This document shows, piece by piece, positions 19,594-33,186 of a stretch of 64,000 nucleotides of DNA. Both the position numbers and the translations under genes were made by a program. Position 1 is the stretch's first letter; each line of letters starts with the position of its first letter. This DNA is from Mytilus californianus (Eukaryota > Mollusca > Bivalvia > Mytilida > Mytilidae): NCBI RefSeq assembly GCF_021869535.1, contig NW_026262637.1, positions 31,498,553 to 31,562,552 of the forward strand. Reading direction: 5' to 3'. Below the pieces are notes generated by a model. It worked only from the letters and a program-made list of their open reading frames with translations, searched no databases and was not told the origin of the DNA.

Positions 19594-22124
19594 AAGAAGC
19601 ATACCCCATAACAAGGGTATAAATCATGAGACTAGTCTTCAAACAGTCAGCTAAGTTCATTTAATATACAATGGAAAAGGCTAGATGCAGAGAAGTTCTC
19701 ACTTGTAGCTAAAACCAGTCAAGACGGCACCTCCTACAGTTTAACAAATGTCGAGGGAAATCCTGGATCTGCCTGAATGCTTAATGCTACTGTGCGTTGT
19801 TATACTTGTGACTGCTCTAAATGTCCCACTAGTTCATACGTGTGTGGTGGTGGACACTCAAACTGTTGGTGGCTCATAGGAGATCCATGTACTTGGGTCC
19901 AAACAAGTTAACCAACCTGAATATGGATAACAAAGACAAGTTAATAATGCAGGAACTTTTAAAAAATGAAACTTAGCGAAGAAGCAATAATGAAAATGAA
20001 ATATAATCATAACACTCAAAAAGGTGAATCTGTTAACAGAGCACTAAGTGTTTCCTTACCAAAGAATATGAACTTTTCTAGAAATTTGAAGGGAGGGAGG
20101 GAGGGCATCATCAATAATTCACACTTTGAATAATGGTACAGCTTATTCCTTGTGACAAAAAGCAGAATGTATTGGTTTTAAAATCTCAAAAGGTTCATTA
20201 AAACACTTCGACCAGATGTAAAGGGAGTGTGAACGGAACAAAGTAAACCAAAATACTCCAGAAAGGAAAAAGAAAAATTTACAACGCACCGGACAGAAGA
20301 CTAAGGTTCATGTGGAAGAAAAGGATCGAAGTAAACGTACAGATAGATATAAAAAAGGGCAACCTGATCCAAAACTTGATGCTGCATTTGTAAAAGCATA
20401 ATGGACAATCATTCATATGGTAGAGTAATACCTGCTAAGAAGAATATACATACCAGAAGCTGTTCTTCAAAAGTTCCAAAATCAAGGAAGATATAGCTGC
20501 ATTCATCTACTGCTGAAAAAGATACAGACAAAATTAACGGTCCTTTTAAGGACCACCAAAATCTTTAAAAAGGAGTCTAAAATTGTTGTACATTCAGTTA
20601 AAATTGTTTATATAAGCTATAGCCCTACCCCTTATATATCTTCAAAAAAAATCCAGGCCCAAATCTTTAAAATTGGAGAGCCCCTGGCAAAATTTTCTGA
20701 GTTTACAAAATATTCTGTCGTTATTTATGTGATGCGGCTCTTCAGTAATGTGAGCCGCATTCCCACACAAACTTTTATGACACATAAAATGGCATAAAGT
20801 GTTTTATTTAATTTTTAAAACTTATCAAAAACTAATTAAAAACCATAAAACTGAATCTATGGGCTTTTTTCTTTTTCCAGGTCCCAGAAATAGGATACTG
20901 GAAAGAAATAAGCCCATATTTTCCATCTTTTGTTGTCCCCTGATCCCATATAAGACATTTGTTATTTCTTGCCAGGTGGCTCTTTTCTAATATTCTTTGC
21001 TGATATTTTTCGAAAAATCCCTCCATTTTAACTTACAAGTGTATGAATACATAATACCATCAAAATGACCTTACTGTAACCCCTTTTGAAACTTTAAATT
21101 GAAAAACAAACTTTTTAAAAATTTCATAAATTTAAATTTCAATTTAATTTAAAAAGTTTAATTCAAATTTTAAAAATAATTACACCATTGTTTTCCTTAT
21201 TGAATTTTGAAGTTGCTGGCCAAATTTCATCTATGTAACTCCACAAATAAGCTTACAATTGCAGATTGAAGTGTTCAAAATATGCCCTCTGACAGGAACG
21301 GGGACCCAGTTATTTCCCCCATTGAAACGCATTGAAAATCATAGTAAATAAATGGGGTGCTGTCCAATAAATAATTTTGATAGCCACCTTGGGACTTCTG
21401 TTTCACGTTAGGCATTTGTTTCGAAGTTTCTAAGTGCAATCTCAGTGCCTCATGACCGGCATTCCGTTGCACAATTTTGTTTTGATTGACAACAGGGTAG
21501 GTCGGTCTACTTCCGGGGAAGAATAAAGGCTAGAATTTAGGCAATTTACTCTATGTACCGACGCCAGATTACATTTAAATCAATCAAAATTTTTACAGAA
21601 ATTCAAGCTAGAAAGCCTACCCATTCAAATAAATCTACATTCAGTTACAGAACTTGTGTAATAATAAAACTACACCATTTTAAATAAAAGTTATATTTTT
21701 TTTTTAAGAACTACATTCGTGGGTACCGGACTGGTTGCCGTAACTGGGATCCTATTCCTGTCAGACTTTAATTTTTTTTCCAGACTTTAAACTGCACTTT
21801 TAAAATAAAGATATACATCTCAGTAGTTATTGTGCAAAGTTTCAATAGATTTGATCCAACAGTTACAGAGTTATTGATCCTTATCTATGACATCTCAAAT
21901 ACCAGAAAATTGATCGGATAAAATCATAAATTCATGAAGAAAATATGCTTAAAATCAGCAAAACTTTTTTATTTTAAAAGATATTTACATTCTGTAAATT
22001 GCACATGGTAGATAAAATCATTTTTGATATGGAAATCTAGTTAAAAAAGAAATTCTGCTGAAAAAAAATTAATTATAATTATTTTTTTAATTAAAAAAAA
22101 AATCTTATAAGAATTACATATGCA
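19594..22124 (+). repeat. Unit 8, 2531 bp, one segment
   Basis: Coding relic 19630-20401, stem-loop 20539-20554, endonuclease relic 20642-21026 (-). Confidence 0.97.
21292..21760. mobile_element. 469-bp segment x1 (unit 8)
   Basis: Single copy without the change seen at 14136 in unit 5. Confidence 0.65.
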
Positions 22125-25124
22125 AAGAAGCATACCCCATAACAAGGGTATAAATCATGAGACTAGTCTTCAAACAGTCAGCTAAGTTCATTTAATATAC
22201 AATGGAAAAGGCTAGATGCAGAGAAGTTCTCACTTGTAGCTAAAACCAGTCAAGACGGCACCTCCTACAGTTTAACAAATGTCGAGGGAAATCCTGGATC
22301 TGCCTGAATGCTTAATGCTACTGTGCGTTGTTATACTTGTGACTGCTCTAAATGTCCCACTAGTTCATACGTGTGTGGTGGTGGACACTCAAACTGTTGG
22401 TGGCTCATAGGAGATCCATGTACTTGGGTCCAAACAAGTTAACCAACCTGAATATGGATAACAAAGACAAGTTAATAATGCAGGAACTTTTAAAAAATGA
22501 AACTTAGCGAAGAAGCAATAATGAAAATGAAATATAATCATAACACTCAAAAAGGTGAATCTGTTAACAGAGCACTAAGTGTTTCCTTACCAAAGAATAT
22601 GAACTTTTCTAGAAATTTGAAGGGAGGGAGGGAGGGCATCATCAATAATTCACACTTTGAATAATGGTACAGCTTATTCCTTGTGACAAAAAGCAGAATG
22701 TATTGGTTTTAAAATCTCAAAAGGTTCATTAAAACACTTCGACCAGATGTAAAGGGAGTGTGAACGGAACAAAGTAAACCAAAATACTCCAGAAAGGAAA
22801 AAGAAAAATTTACAACGCACCGGACAGAAGACTAAGGTTCATGTGGAAGAAAAGGATCGAAGTAAACGTACAGATAGATATAAAAAAGGGCAACCTGATC
22901 CAAAACTTGATGCTGCATTTGTAAAAGCATAATGGACAATCATTCATATGGTAGAGTAATACCTGCTAAGAAGAATATACATACCAGAAGCTGTTCTTCA
23001 AAAGTTCCAAAATCAAGGAAGATATAGCTGCATTCATCTACTGCTGAAAAAGATACAGACAAAATTAACGGTCCTTTTAAGGACCACCAAAATCTTTAAA
23101 AAGGAGTCTAAAATTGTTGTACATTCAGTTAAAATTGTTTATATAAGCTATAGCCCTACCCCTTATATATCTTCAAAAAAAATCCAGGCCCAAATCTTTA
23201 AAATTGGAGAGCCCCTGGCAAAATTTTCTGAGTTTACAAAATATTCTGTCGTTATTTATGTGATGCGGCTCTTCAGTAATGTGAGCCGCATTCCCACACA
23301 AACTTTTATGACACATAAAATGGCATAAAGTGTTTTATTTAATTTTTAAAACTTATCAAAAACTAATTAAAAACCATAAAACTGAATCTATGGGCTTTTT
23401 TCTTTTTCCAGGTCCCAGAAATAGGATACTGGAAAGAAATAAGCCCATATTTTCCATCTTTTGTTGTCCCCTGATCCCATATAAGACATTTGTTATTTCT
23501 TGCCAGGTGGCTCTTTTCTAATATTCTTTGCTGATATTTTTCGAAAAATCCCTCCATTTTAACTTACAAGTGTATGAATACATAATACCATCAAAATGAC
23601 CTTACTGTAACCCCTTTTGAAACTTTAAATTGAAAAACAAACTTTTTAAAAATTTCATAAATTTAAATTTCAATTTAATTTAAAAAGTTTAATTCAAATT
23701 TTAAAAATAATTACACCATTGTTTTCCTTATTGAATTTTGAAGTTGCTGGCCAAATTTCATCTATGTAACTCCACAAATAAGCTTACAATTGCAGATTGA
23801 AGTGTTCAAAATATGCCCTCTGACAGGAACGGGGACCCAGTTATTTCCCCCATTGAAACGCATTGAAAATCATAGTAAATAAATGGGGTGCTGTCCAATA
23901 AATAATTTTGATAGCCACCTTGGGACTTCTGTTTCACGTTAGGCATTTGTTTCGAAGTTTCTAAGTGCAATCTCAGTGCCTCATGACCGGCATTCCGTTG
24001 CACAATTTTGTTTTGATTGACAACAGGGTAGGTCGGTCTACTTCCGGGGAAGAATAAAGGCTAGAATTTAGGCAATTTACTCTATGTACCGACGCCAGAT
24101 TACATTTAAATCAATCAAAATTTTTACAGAAATTCAAGCTAGAAAGCCTACCCATTCAAATAAATCTACATTCAGTTACAGAACTTGTGTAATAATAAAA
24201 CTACACCATTTTAAATAAAAGTTATATTTTTTTTTTAAGAACTACATTCGTGGGTACCGGACTGGTTGCCGTAACTGGGATCCTATTCCTGACAGGAACG
24301 GGGACCCAGTTATTTCCCCCATTGAAACGCATTGAAAATCATAGTAAATAAATGGGGTGCTGTCCAATAAATAATTTTGATAGCCACCTTGGGACTTCTG
24401 TTTCACGTTAGGCATTTGTTTCGAAGTTTCTAAGTGCAATCTCAGTGCCTCATGACCGGCATTCCGTTGCACAATTTTGTTTTGATTGACAACAGGGTAG
24501 GTCGGTCTACTTCCGGGGAAGAATAAAGGCTAGAATTTAGGCAATTTACTCTATGTACCGACGCCAGATTACATTTAAATCAATCAAAATTTTTACAGAA
24601 ATTCAAGCTAGAAAGCCTACCCATTCAAATAAATCTACATTCAGTTACAGAACTTGTGTAATAATAAAACTACACCATTTTAAATAAAAGTTATATTTTT
24701 TTTTTAAGAACTACATTCGTGGGTACCGGACTGGTTGCCGTAACTGGGATCCTATTCCTGTCAGACTTTAATTTTTTTTCCAGACTTTAAACTGCACTTT
24801 TAAAATAAAGATATACATCTCAGTAGTTATTGTGCAAAGTTTCAATAGATTTGATCCAACAGTTACAGAGTTATTGATCCTTATCTATGACATCTCAAAT
24901 ACCAGAAAATTGATCGGATAAAATCATAAATTCATGAAGAAAATATGCTTAAAATCAGCAAAACTTTTTTATTTTAAAAGATATTTACATTCTGTAAATT
25001 GCACATGGTAGATAAAATCATTTTTGATATGGAAATCTAGTTAAAAAAGAAATTCTGCTGAAAAAAAAATAATTATAATTATTTTTTTAATTAAAAAAAA
25101 AATCTTATAAGAATTACATATGCA
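22125..25124 (+). repeat. Unit 9, 3000 bp, two segments
   Basis: Carries the A form at 25069, but the next unit lacks the C that follows this variant in units 4 and 5. Coding relic 22161-22932, stem-loop 23070-23085, endonuclease relic 23173-23557 (-). Confidence 0.97.
23823..24760. mobile_element. 469-bp segments x2 (unit 9)
   Basis: Copies 23823-24291 and 24292-24760; no variant seen. Confidence 0.65.
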
Positions 25125-27655
25125 AAGAAGCATACCCCATAACAAGGGTATAAATCATGAGACTAGTCTTCAAACAGTCAGCTAAGTTCATTTAATATAC
25201 AATGGAAAAGGCTAGATGCAGAGAAGTTCTCACTTGTAGCTAAAACCAGTCAAGACGGCACCTCCTACAGTTTAACAAATGTCGAGGGAAATCCTGGATC
25301 TGCCTGAATGCTTAATGCTACTGTGCGTTGTTATACTTGTGACTGCTCTAAATGTCCCACTAGTTCATACGTGTGTGGTGGTGGACACTCAAACTGTTGG
25401 TGGCTCATAGGAGATCCATGTACTTGGGTCCAAACAAGTTAACCAACCTGAATATGGATAACAAAGACAAGTTAATAATGCAGGAACTTTTAAAAAATGA
25501 AACTTAGCGAAGAAGCAATAATGAAAATGAAATATAATCATAACACTCAAAAAGGTGAATCTGTTAACAGAGCACTAAGTGTTTCCTTACCAAAGAATAT
25601 GAACTTTTCTAGAAATTTGAAGGGAGGGAGGGAGGGCATCATCAATAATTCACACTTTGAATAATGGTACAGCTTATTCCTTGTGACAAAAAGCAGAATG
25701 TATTGGTTTTAAAATCTCAAAAGGTTCATTAAAACACTTCGACCAGATGTAAAGGGAGTGTGAACGGAACAAAGTAAACCAAAATACTCCAGAAAGGAAA
25801 AAGAAAAATTTACAACGCACCGGACAGAAGACTAAGGTTCATGTGGAAGAAAAGGATCGAAGTAAACGTACAGATAGATATAAAAAAGGGCAACCTGATC
25901 CAAAACTTGATGCTGCATTTGTAAAAGCATAATGGACAATCATTCATATGGTAGAGTAATACCTGCTAAGAAGAATATACATACCAGAAGCTGTTCTTCA
26001 AAAGTTCCAAAATCAAGGAAGATATAGCTGCATTCATCTACTGCTGAAAAAGATACAGACAAAATTAACGGTCCTTTTAAGGACCACCAAAATCTTTAAA
26101 AAGGAGTCTAAAATTGTTGTACATTCAGTTAAAATTGTTTATATAAGCTATAGCCCTACCCCTTATATATCTTCAAAAAAAATCCAGGCCCAAATCTTTA
26201 AAATTGGAGAGCCCCTGGCAAAATTTTCTGAGTTTACAAAATATTCTGTCGTTATTTATGTGATGCGGCTCTTCAGTAATGTGAGCCGCATTCCCACACA
26301 AACTTTTATGACACATAAAATGGCATAAAGTGTTTTATTTAATTTTTAAAACTTATCAAAAACTAATTAAAAACCATAAAACTGAATCTATGGGCTTTTT
26401 TCTTTTTCCAGGTCCCAGAAATAGGATACTGGAAAGAAATAAGCCCATATTTTCCATCTTTTGTTGTCCCCTGATCCCATATAAGACATTTGTTATTTCT
26501 TGCCAGGTGGCTCTTTTCTAATATTCTTTGCTGATATTTTTCGAAAAATCCCTCCATTTTAACTTACAAGTGTATGAATACATAATACCATCAAAATGAC
26601 CTTACTGTAACCCCTTTTGAAACTTTAAATTGAAAAACAAACTTTTTAAAAATTTCATAAATTTAAATTTCAATTTAATTTAAAAAGTTTAATTCAAATT
26701 TTAAAAATAATTACACCATTGTTTTCCTTATTGAATTTTGAAGTTGCTGGCCAAATTTCATCTATGTAACTCCACAAATAAGCTTACAATTGCAGATTGA
26801 AGTGTTCAAAATATGCCCTCTGACAGGAACGGGGACCCAGTTATTTCCCCCATTGAAACGCATTGAAAATCATAGTAAATAAATGGGGTGCTGTCCAATA
26901 AATAATTTTGATAGCCACCTTGGGACTTCTGTTTCACGTTAGGCATTTGTTTCGAAGTTTCTAAGTGCAATCTCAGTGCCTCATGACCGGCATTCCGTTG
27001 CACAATTTTGTTTTGATTGACAACAGGGTAGGTCGGTCTACTTCCGGGGAAGAATAAAGGCTAGAATTTAGGCAATTTACTCTATGTACCGACGCCAGAT
27101 TACATTTAAATCAATCAAAATTTTTACAGAAATTCAAGCTAGAAAGCCTACCCATTCAAATAAATCTACATTCAGTTACAGAACTTGTGTAATAATAAAA
27201 CTACACCATTTTAAATAAAAGTTATATTTTTTTTTTAAGAACTACATTCGTGGGTACCGGACTGGTTGCCGTAACTGGGATCCTATTCCTGTCAGACTTT
27301 AATTTTTTTTCCAGACTTTAAACTGCACTTTTAAAATAAAGATATACATCTCAGTAGTTATTGTGCAAAGTTTCAATAGATTTGATCCAACAGTTACAGA
27401 GTTATTGATCCTTATCTATGACATCTCAAATACCAGAAAATTGATCGGATAAATTCATAAATTCATGAAGAAAATATGCTTAAAATCAGCAAAACTTTTT
27501 TATTTTAAAAGATATTTACATTCTGTAAATTGCACATGGTAGATAAAATCATTTTTGATATGGAAATCTAGTTAAAAAAGAAATTCTGCTGAAAAAAAAT
27601 TAATTATAATTATTTTTTTAATTAAAAAAAAAATCTTATAAGAATTACATATGCA
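25125..27655 (+). repeat. Unit 10, 2531 bp, one segment
   Basis: Private A-to-T change at 27454 in the tail. Coding relic 25161-25932, stem-loop 26070-26085, endonuclease relic 26173-26557 (-). Confidence 0.97.
26823..27291. mobile_element. 469-bp segment x1 (unit 10)
   Basis: Single copy; no variant seen. Confidence 0.65.
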
Positions 27656-30186
27656 AAGAAGCATACCCCATAACAAGGGTATAAATCATGAGACTAGTCT
27701 TCAAACAGTCAGCTAAGTTCATTTAATATACAATGGAAAAGGCTAGATGCAGAGAAGTTCTCACTTGTAGCTAAAACCAGTCAAGACGGCACCTCCTACA
27801 GTTTAACAAATGTCGAGGGAAATCCTGGATCTGCCTGAATGCTTAATGCTACTGTGCGTTGTTATACTTGTGACTGCTCTAAATGTCCCACTAGTTCATA
27901 CGTGTGTGGTGGTGGACACTCAAACTGTTGGTGGCTCATAGGAGATCCATGTACTTGGGTCCAAACAAGTTAACCAACCTGAATATGGATAACAAAGACA
28001 AGTTAATAATGCAGGAACTTTTAAAAAATGAAACTTAGCGAAGAAGCAATAATGAAAATGAAATATAATCATAACACTCAAAAAGGTGAATCTGTTAACA
28101 GAGCACTAAGTGTTTCCTTACCAAAGAATATGAACTTTTCTAGAAATTTGAAGGGAGGGAGGGAGGGCATCATCAATAATTCACACTTTGAATAATGGTA
28201 CAGCTTATTCCTTGTGACAAAAAGCAGAATGTATTGGTTTTAAAATCTCAAAAGGTTCATTAAAACACTTCGACCAGATGTAAAGGGAGTGTGAACGGAA
28301 CAAAGTAAACCAAAATACTCCAGAAAGGAAAAAGAAAAATTTACAACGCACCGGACAGAAGACTAAGGTTCATGTGGAAGAAAAGGATCGAAGTAAACGT
28401 ACAGATAGATATAAAAAAGGGCAACCTGATCCAAAACTTGATGCTGCATTTGTAAAAGCATAATGGACAATCATTCATATGGTAGAGTAATACCTGCTAA
28501 GAAGAATATACATACCAGAAGCTGTTCTTCAAAAGTTCCAAAATCAAGGAAGATATAGCTGCATTCATCTACTGCTGAAAAAGATACAGACAAAATTAAC
28601 GGTCCTTTTAAGGACCACCAAAATCTTTAAAAAGGAGTCTAAAATTGTTGTACATTCAGTTAAAATTGTTTATATAAGCTATAGCCCTACCCCTTATATA
28701 TCTTCAAAAAAAATCCAGGCCCAAATCTTTAAAATTGGAGAGCCCCTGGCAAAATTTTCTGAGTTTACAAAATATTCTGTCGTTATTTATGTGATGCGGC
28801 TCTTCAGTAATGTGAGCCGCATTCCCACACAAACTTTTATGACACATAAAATGGCATAAAGTGTTTTATTTAATTTTTAAAACTTATCAAAAACTAATTA
28901 AAAACCATAAAACTGAATCTATGGGCTTTTTTCTTTTTCCAGGTCCCAGAAATAGGATACTGGAAAGAAATAAGCCCATATTTTCCATCTTTTGTTGTCC
29001 CCTGATCCCATATAAGACATTTGTTATTTCTTGCCAGGTGGCTCTTTTCTAATATTCTTTGCTGATATTTTTCGAAAAATCCCTCCATTTTAACTTACAA
29101 GTGTATGAATACATAATACCATCAAAATGACCTTACTGTAACCCCTTTTGAAACTTTAAATTGAAAAACAAACTTTTTAAAAATTTCATAAATTTAAATT
29201 TCAATTTAATTTAAAAAGTTTAATTCAAATTTTAAAAATAATTACACCATTGTTTTCCTTATTGAATTTTGAAGTTGCTGGCCAAATTTCATCTATGTAA
29301 CTCCACAAATAAGCTTACAATTGCAGATTGAAGTGTTCAAAATATGCCCTCTGACAGGAACGGGGACCCAGTTATTTCCCCCATTGAAACGCATTGAAAA
29401 TCATAGTAAATAAATGGGGTGCTGTCCAATAAATAATTTTGATAGCCACCTTGGGACTTCTGTTTCACGTTAGGCATTTGTTTCGAAGTTTCTAAGTGCA
29501 ATCTCAGTGCCTCATGACCGGCATTCCGTTGCACAATTTTGTTTTGATTGACAACAGGGTAGGTCGGTCTACTTCCGGGGAAGAATAAAGGCTAGAATTT
29601 AGGCAATTTACTCTATGTACCGACGCCAGATTACATTTAAATCAATCAAAATTTTTACAGAAATTCAAGCTAGAAAGCCTACCCATTCAAATAAATCTAC
29701 ATTCAGTTACAGAACTTGTGTAATAATAAAACTACACCATTTTAAATAAAAGTTATATTTTTTTTTTAAGAACTACATTCGTGGGTACCGGACTGGTTGC
29801 CGTAACTGGGATCCTATTCCTGTCAGACTTTAATTTTTTTTCCAGACTTTAAACTGCACTTTTAAAATAAAGATATACATCTCAGTAGTTATTGTGCAAA
29901 GTTTCAATAGATTTGATCCAACAGTTACAGAGTTATTGATCCTTATCTATGACATCTCAAATACCAGAAAATTGATCGGATAAAATCATAAATTCATGAA
30001 GAAAATATGCTTAAAATCAGCAAAACTTTTTTATTTTAAAAGATATTTACATTCTGTAAATTGCACATGGTAGATAAAATCATTTTTGATATGGAAATCT
30101 AGTTAAAAAAGAAATTCTGCTGAAAAAAAAATAATTATAATTATTTTTTTAATTAAAAAAAAAATCTTATAAGAATTACATATGCA
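27656..30186 (+). repeat. Unit 11, 2531 bp, one segment
   Basis: The A form of the tail variant is at 30131, the only one-segment unit with it. Coding relic 27692-28463, stem-loop 28601-28616, endonuclease relic 28704-29088 (-). Confidence 0.97.
29354..29822. mobile_element. 469-bp segment x1 (unit 11)
   Basis: Single copy; no variant seen. Confidence 0.65.
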
Positions 30187-33186
30187 AAGAAGCATACCCC
30201 ATAACAAGGGTATAAATCATGAGACTAGTCTTCAAACAGTCAGCTAAGTTCATTTAATATACAATGGAAAAGGCTAGATGCAGAGAAGTTCTCACTTGTA
30301 GCTAAAACCAGTCAAGACGGCACCTCCTACAGTTTAACAAATGTCGAGGGAAATCCTGGATCTGCCTGAATGCTTAATGCTACTGTGCGTTGTTATACTT
30401 GTGACTGCTCTAAATGTCCCACTAGTTCATACGTGTGTGGTGGTGGACACTCAAACTGTTGGTGGCTCATAGGAGATCCATGTACTTGGGTCCAAACAAG
30501 TTAACCAACCTGAATATGGATAACAAAGACAAGTTAATAATGCAGGAACTTTTAAAAAATGAAACTTAGCGAAGAAGCAATAATGAAAATGAAATATAAT
30601 CATAACACTCAAAAAGGTGAATCTGTTAACAGAGCACTAAGTGTTTCCTTACCAAAGAATATGAACTTTTCTAGAAATTTGAAGGGAGGGAGGGAGGGCA
30701 TCATCAATAATTCACACTTTGAATAATGGTACAGCTTATTCCTTGTGACAAAAAGCAGAATGTATTGGTTTTAAAATCTCAAAAGGTTCATTAAAACACT
30801 TCGACCAGATGTAAAGGGAGTGTGAACGGAACAAAGTAAACCAAAATACTCCAGAAAGGAAAAAGAAAAATTTACAACGCACCGGACAGAAGACTAAGGT
30901 TCATGTGGAAGAAAAGGATCGAAGTAAACGTACAGATAGATATAAAAAAGGGCAACCTGATCCAAAACTTGATGCTGCATTTGTAAAAGCATAATGGACA
31001 ATCATTCATATGGTAGAGTAATACCTGCTAAGAAGAATATACATACCAGAAGCTGTTCTTCAAAAGTTCCAAAATCAAGGAAGATATAGCTGCATTCATC
31101 TACTGCTGAAAAAGATACAGACAAAATTAACGGTCCTTTTAAGGACCACCAAAATCTTTAAAAAGGAGTCTAAAATTGTTGTACATTCAGTTAAAATTGT
31201 TTATATAAGCTATAGCCCTACCCCTTATATATCTTCAAAAAAAATCCAGGCCCAAATCTTTAAAATTGGAGAGCCCCTGGCAAAATTTTCTGAGTTTACA
31301 AAATATTCTGTCGTTATTTATGTGATGCGGCTCTTCAGTAATGTGAGCCGCATTCCCACACAAACTTTTATGACACATAAAATGGCATAAAGTGTTTTAT
31401 TTAATTTTTAAAACTTATCAAAAACTAATTAAAAACCATAAAACTGAATCTATGGGCTTTTTTCTTTTTCCAGGTCCCAGAAATAGGATACTGGAAAGAA
31501 ATAAGCCCATATTTTCCATCTTTTGTTGTCCCCTGATCCCATATAAGACATTTGTTATTTCTTGCCAGGTGGCTCTTTTCTAATATTCTTTGCTGATATT
31601 TTTCGAAAAATCCCTCCATTTTAACTTACAAGTGTATGAATACATAATACCATCAAAATGACCTTACTGTAACCCCTTTTGAAACTTTAAATTGAAAAAC
31701 AAACTTTTTAAAAATTTCATAAATTTAAATTTCAATTTAATTTAAAAAGTTTAATTCAAATTTTAAAAATAATTACACCATTGTTTTCCTTATTGAATTT
31801 TGAAGTTGCTGGCCAAATTTCATCTATGTAACTCCACAAATAAGCTTACAATTGCAGATTGAAGTGTTCAAAATATGCCCTCTGACAGGAACGGGGACCC
31901 AGTTATTTCCCCCATTGAAACGCATTGAAAATCATAGTAAATAAATGGGGTGCTGTCCAATAAATAATTTTGATAGCCACCTTGGGACTTCTGTTTCACG
32001 TTAGGCATTTGTTTCGAAGTTTCTAAGTGCAATCTCAGTGCCTCATGACCGGCATTCCGTTGCACAATTTTGTTTTGATTGACAACAGGGTAGGTCGGTC
32101 TACTTCCGGGGAAGAATAAAGGCTAGAATTTAGGCAACTTACTCTATGTACCGACGCCAGATTACATTTAAATCAATCAAAATTTTTACAGAAATTCAAG
32201 CTAGAAAGCCTACCCATTCAAATAAATCTACATTCAGTTACAGAACTTGTGTAATAATAAAACTACACCATTTTAAATAAAAGTTATATTTTTTTTTTAA
32301 GAACTACATTCGTGGGTACCGGACTGGTTGCCGTAACTGGGATCCTATTCCTGACAGGAACGGGGACCCAGTTATTTCCCCCATTGAAACGCATTGAAAA
32401 TCATAGTAAATAAATGGGGTGCTGTCCAATAAATAATTTTGATAGCCACCTTGGGACTTCTGTTTCACGTTAGGCATTTGTTTCGAAGTTTCTAAGTGCA
32501 ATCTCAGTGCCTCATGACCGGCATTCCGTTGCACAATTTTGTTTTGATTGACAACAGGGTAGGTCGGTCTACTTCCGGGGAAGAATAAAGGCTAGAATTT
32601 AGGCAATTTACTCTATGTACCGACGCCAGATTACATTTAAATCAATCAAAATTTTTACAGAAATTCAAGCTAGAAAGCCTACCCATTCAAATAAATCTAC
32701 ATTCAGTTACAGAACTTGTGTAATAATAAAACTACACCATTTTAAATAAAAGTTATATTTTTTTTTTAAGAACTACATTCGTGGGTACCGGACTGGTTGC
32801 CGTAACTGGGATCCTATTCCTGTCAGACTTTAATTTTTTTTCCAGACTTTAAACTGCACTTTTAAAATAAAGATATACATCTCAGTAGTTATTGTGCAAA
32901 GTTTCAATAGATTTGATCCAACAGTTACAGAGTTATTGATCCTTATCTATGACATCTCAAATACCAGAAAATTGATCGGATAAAATCATAAATTCATGAA
33001 GAAAATATGCTTAAAATCAGCAAAACTTTTTTATTTTAAAAGATATTTACATTCTGTAAATTGCACATGGTAGATAAAATCATTTTTGATATGGAAATCT
33101 AGTTAAAAAAGAAATTCTGCTGAAAAAAAAATAATTATAATTATTTTTTTAATTAAAAAAAAAATCTTATAAGAATTACATATGCA
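30187..33186 (+). repeat. Unit 12, 3000 bp, two segments
   Basis: A form at 33131. Coding relic 30223-30994, stem-loop 31132-31147, endonuclease relic 31235-31619 (-). Confidence 0.97.
31885..32822. mobile_element. 469-bp segments x2 (unit 12)
   Basis: Copies 31885-32353 and 32354-32822. Copy A has a private T-to-C change at 32138 that copy B lacks, so the two copies can diverge independently. Confidence 0.65.
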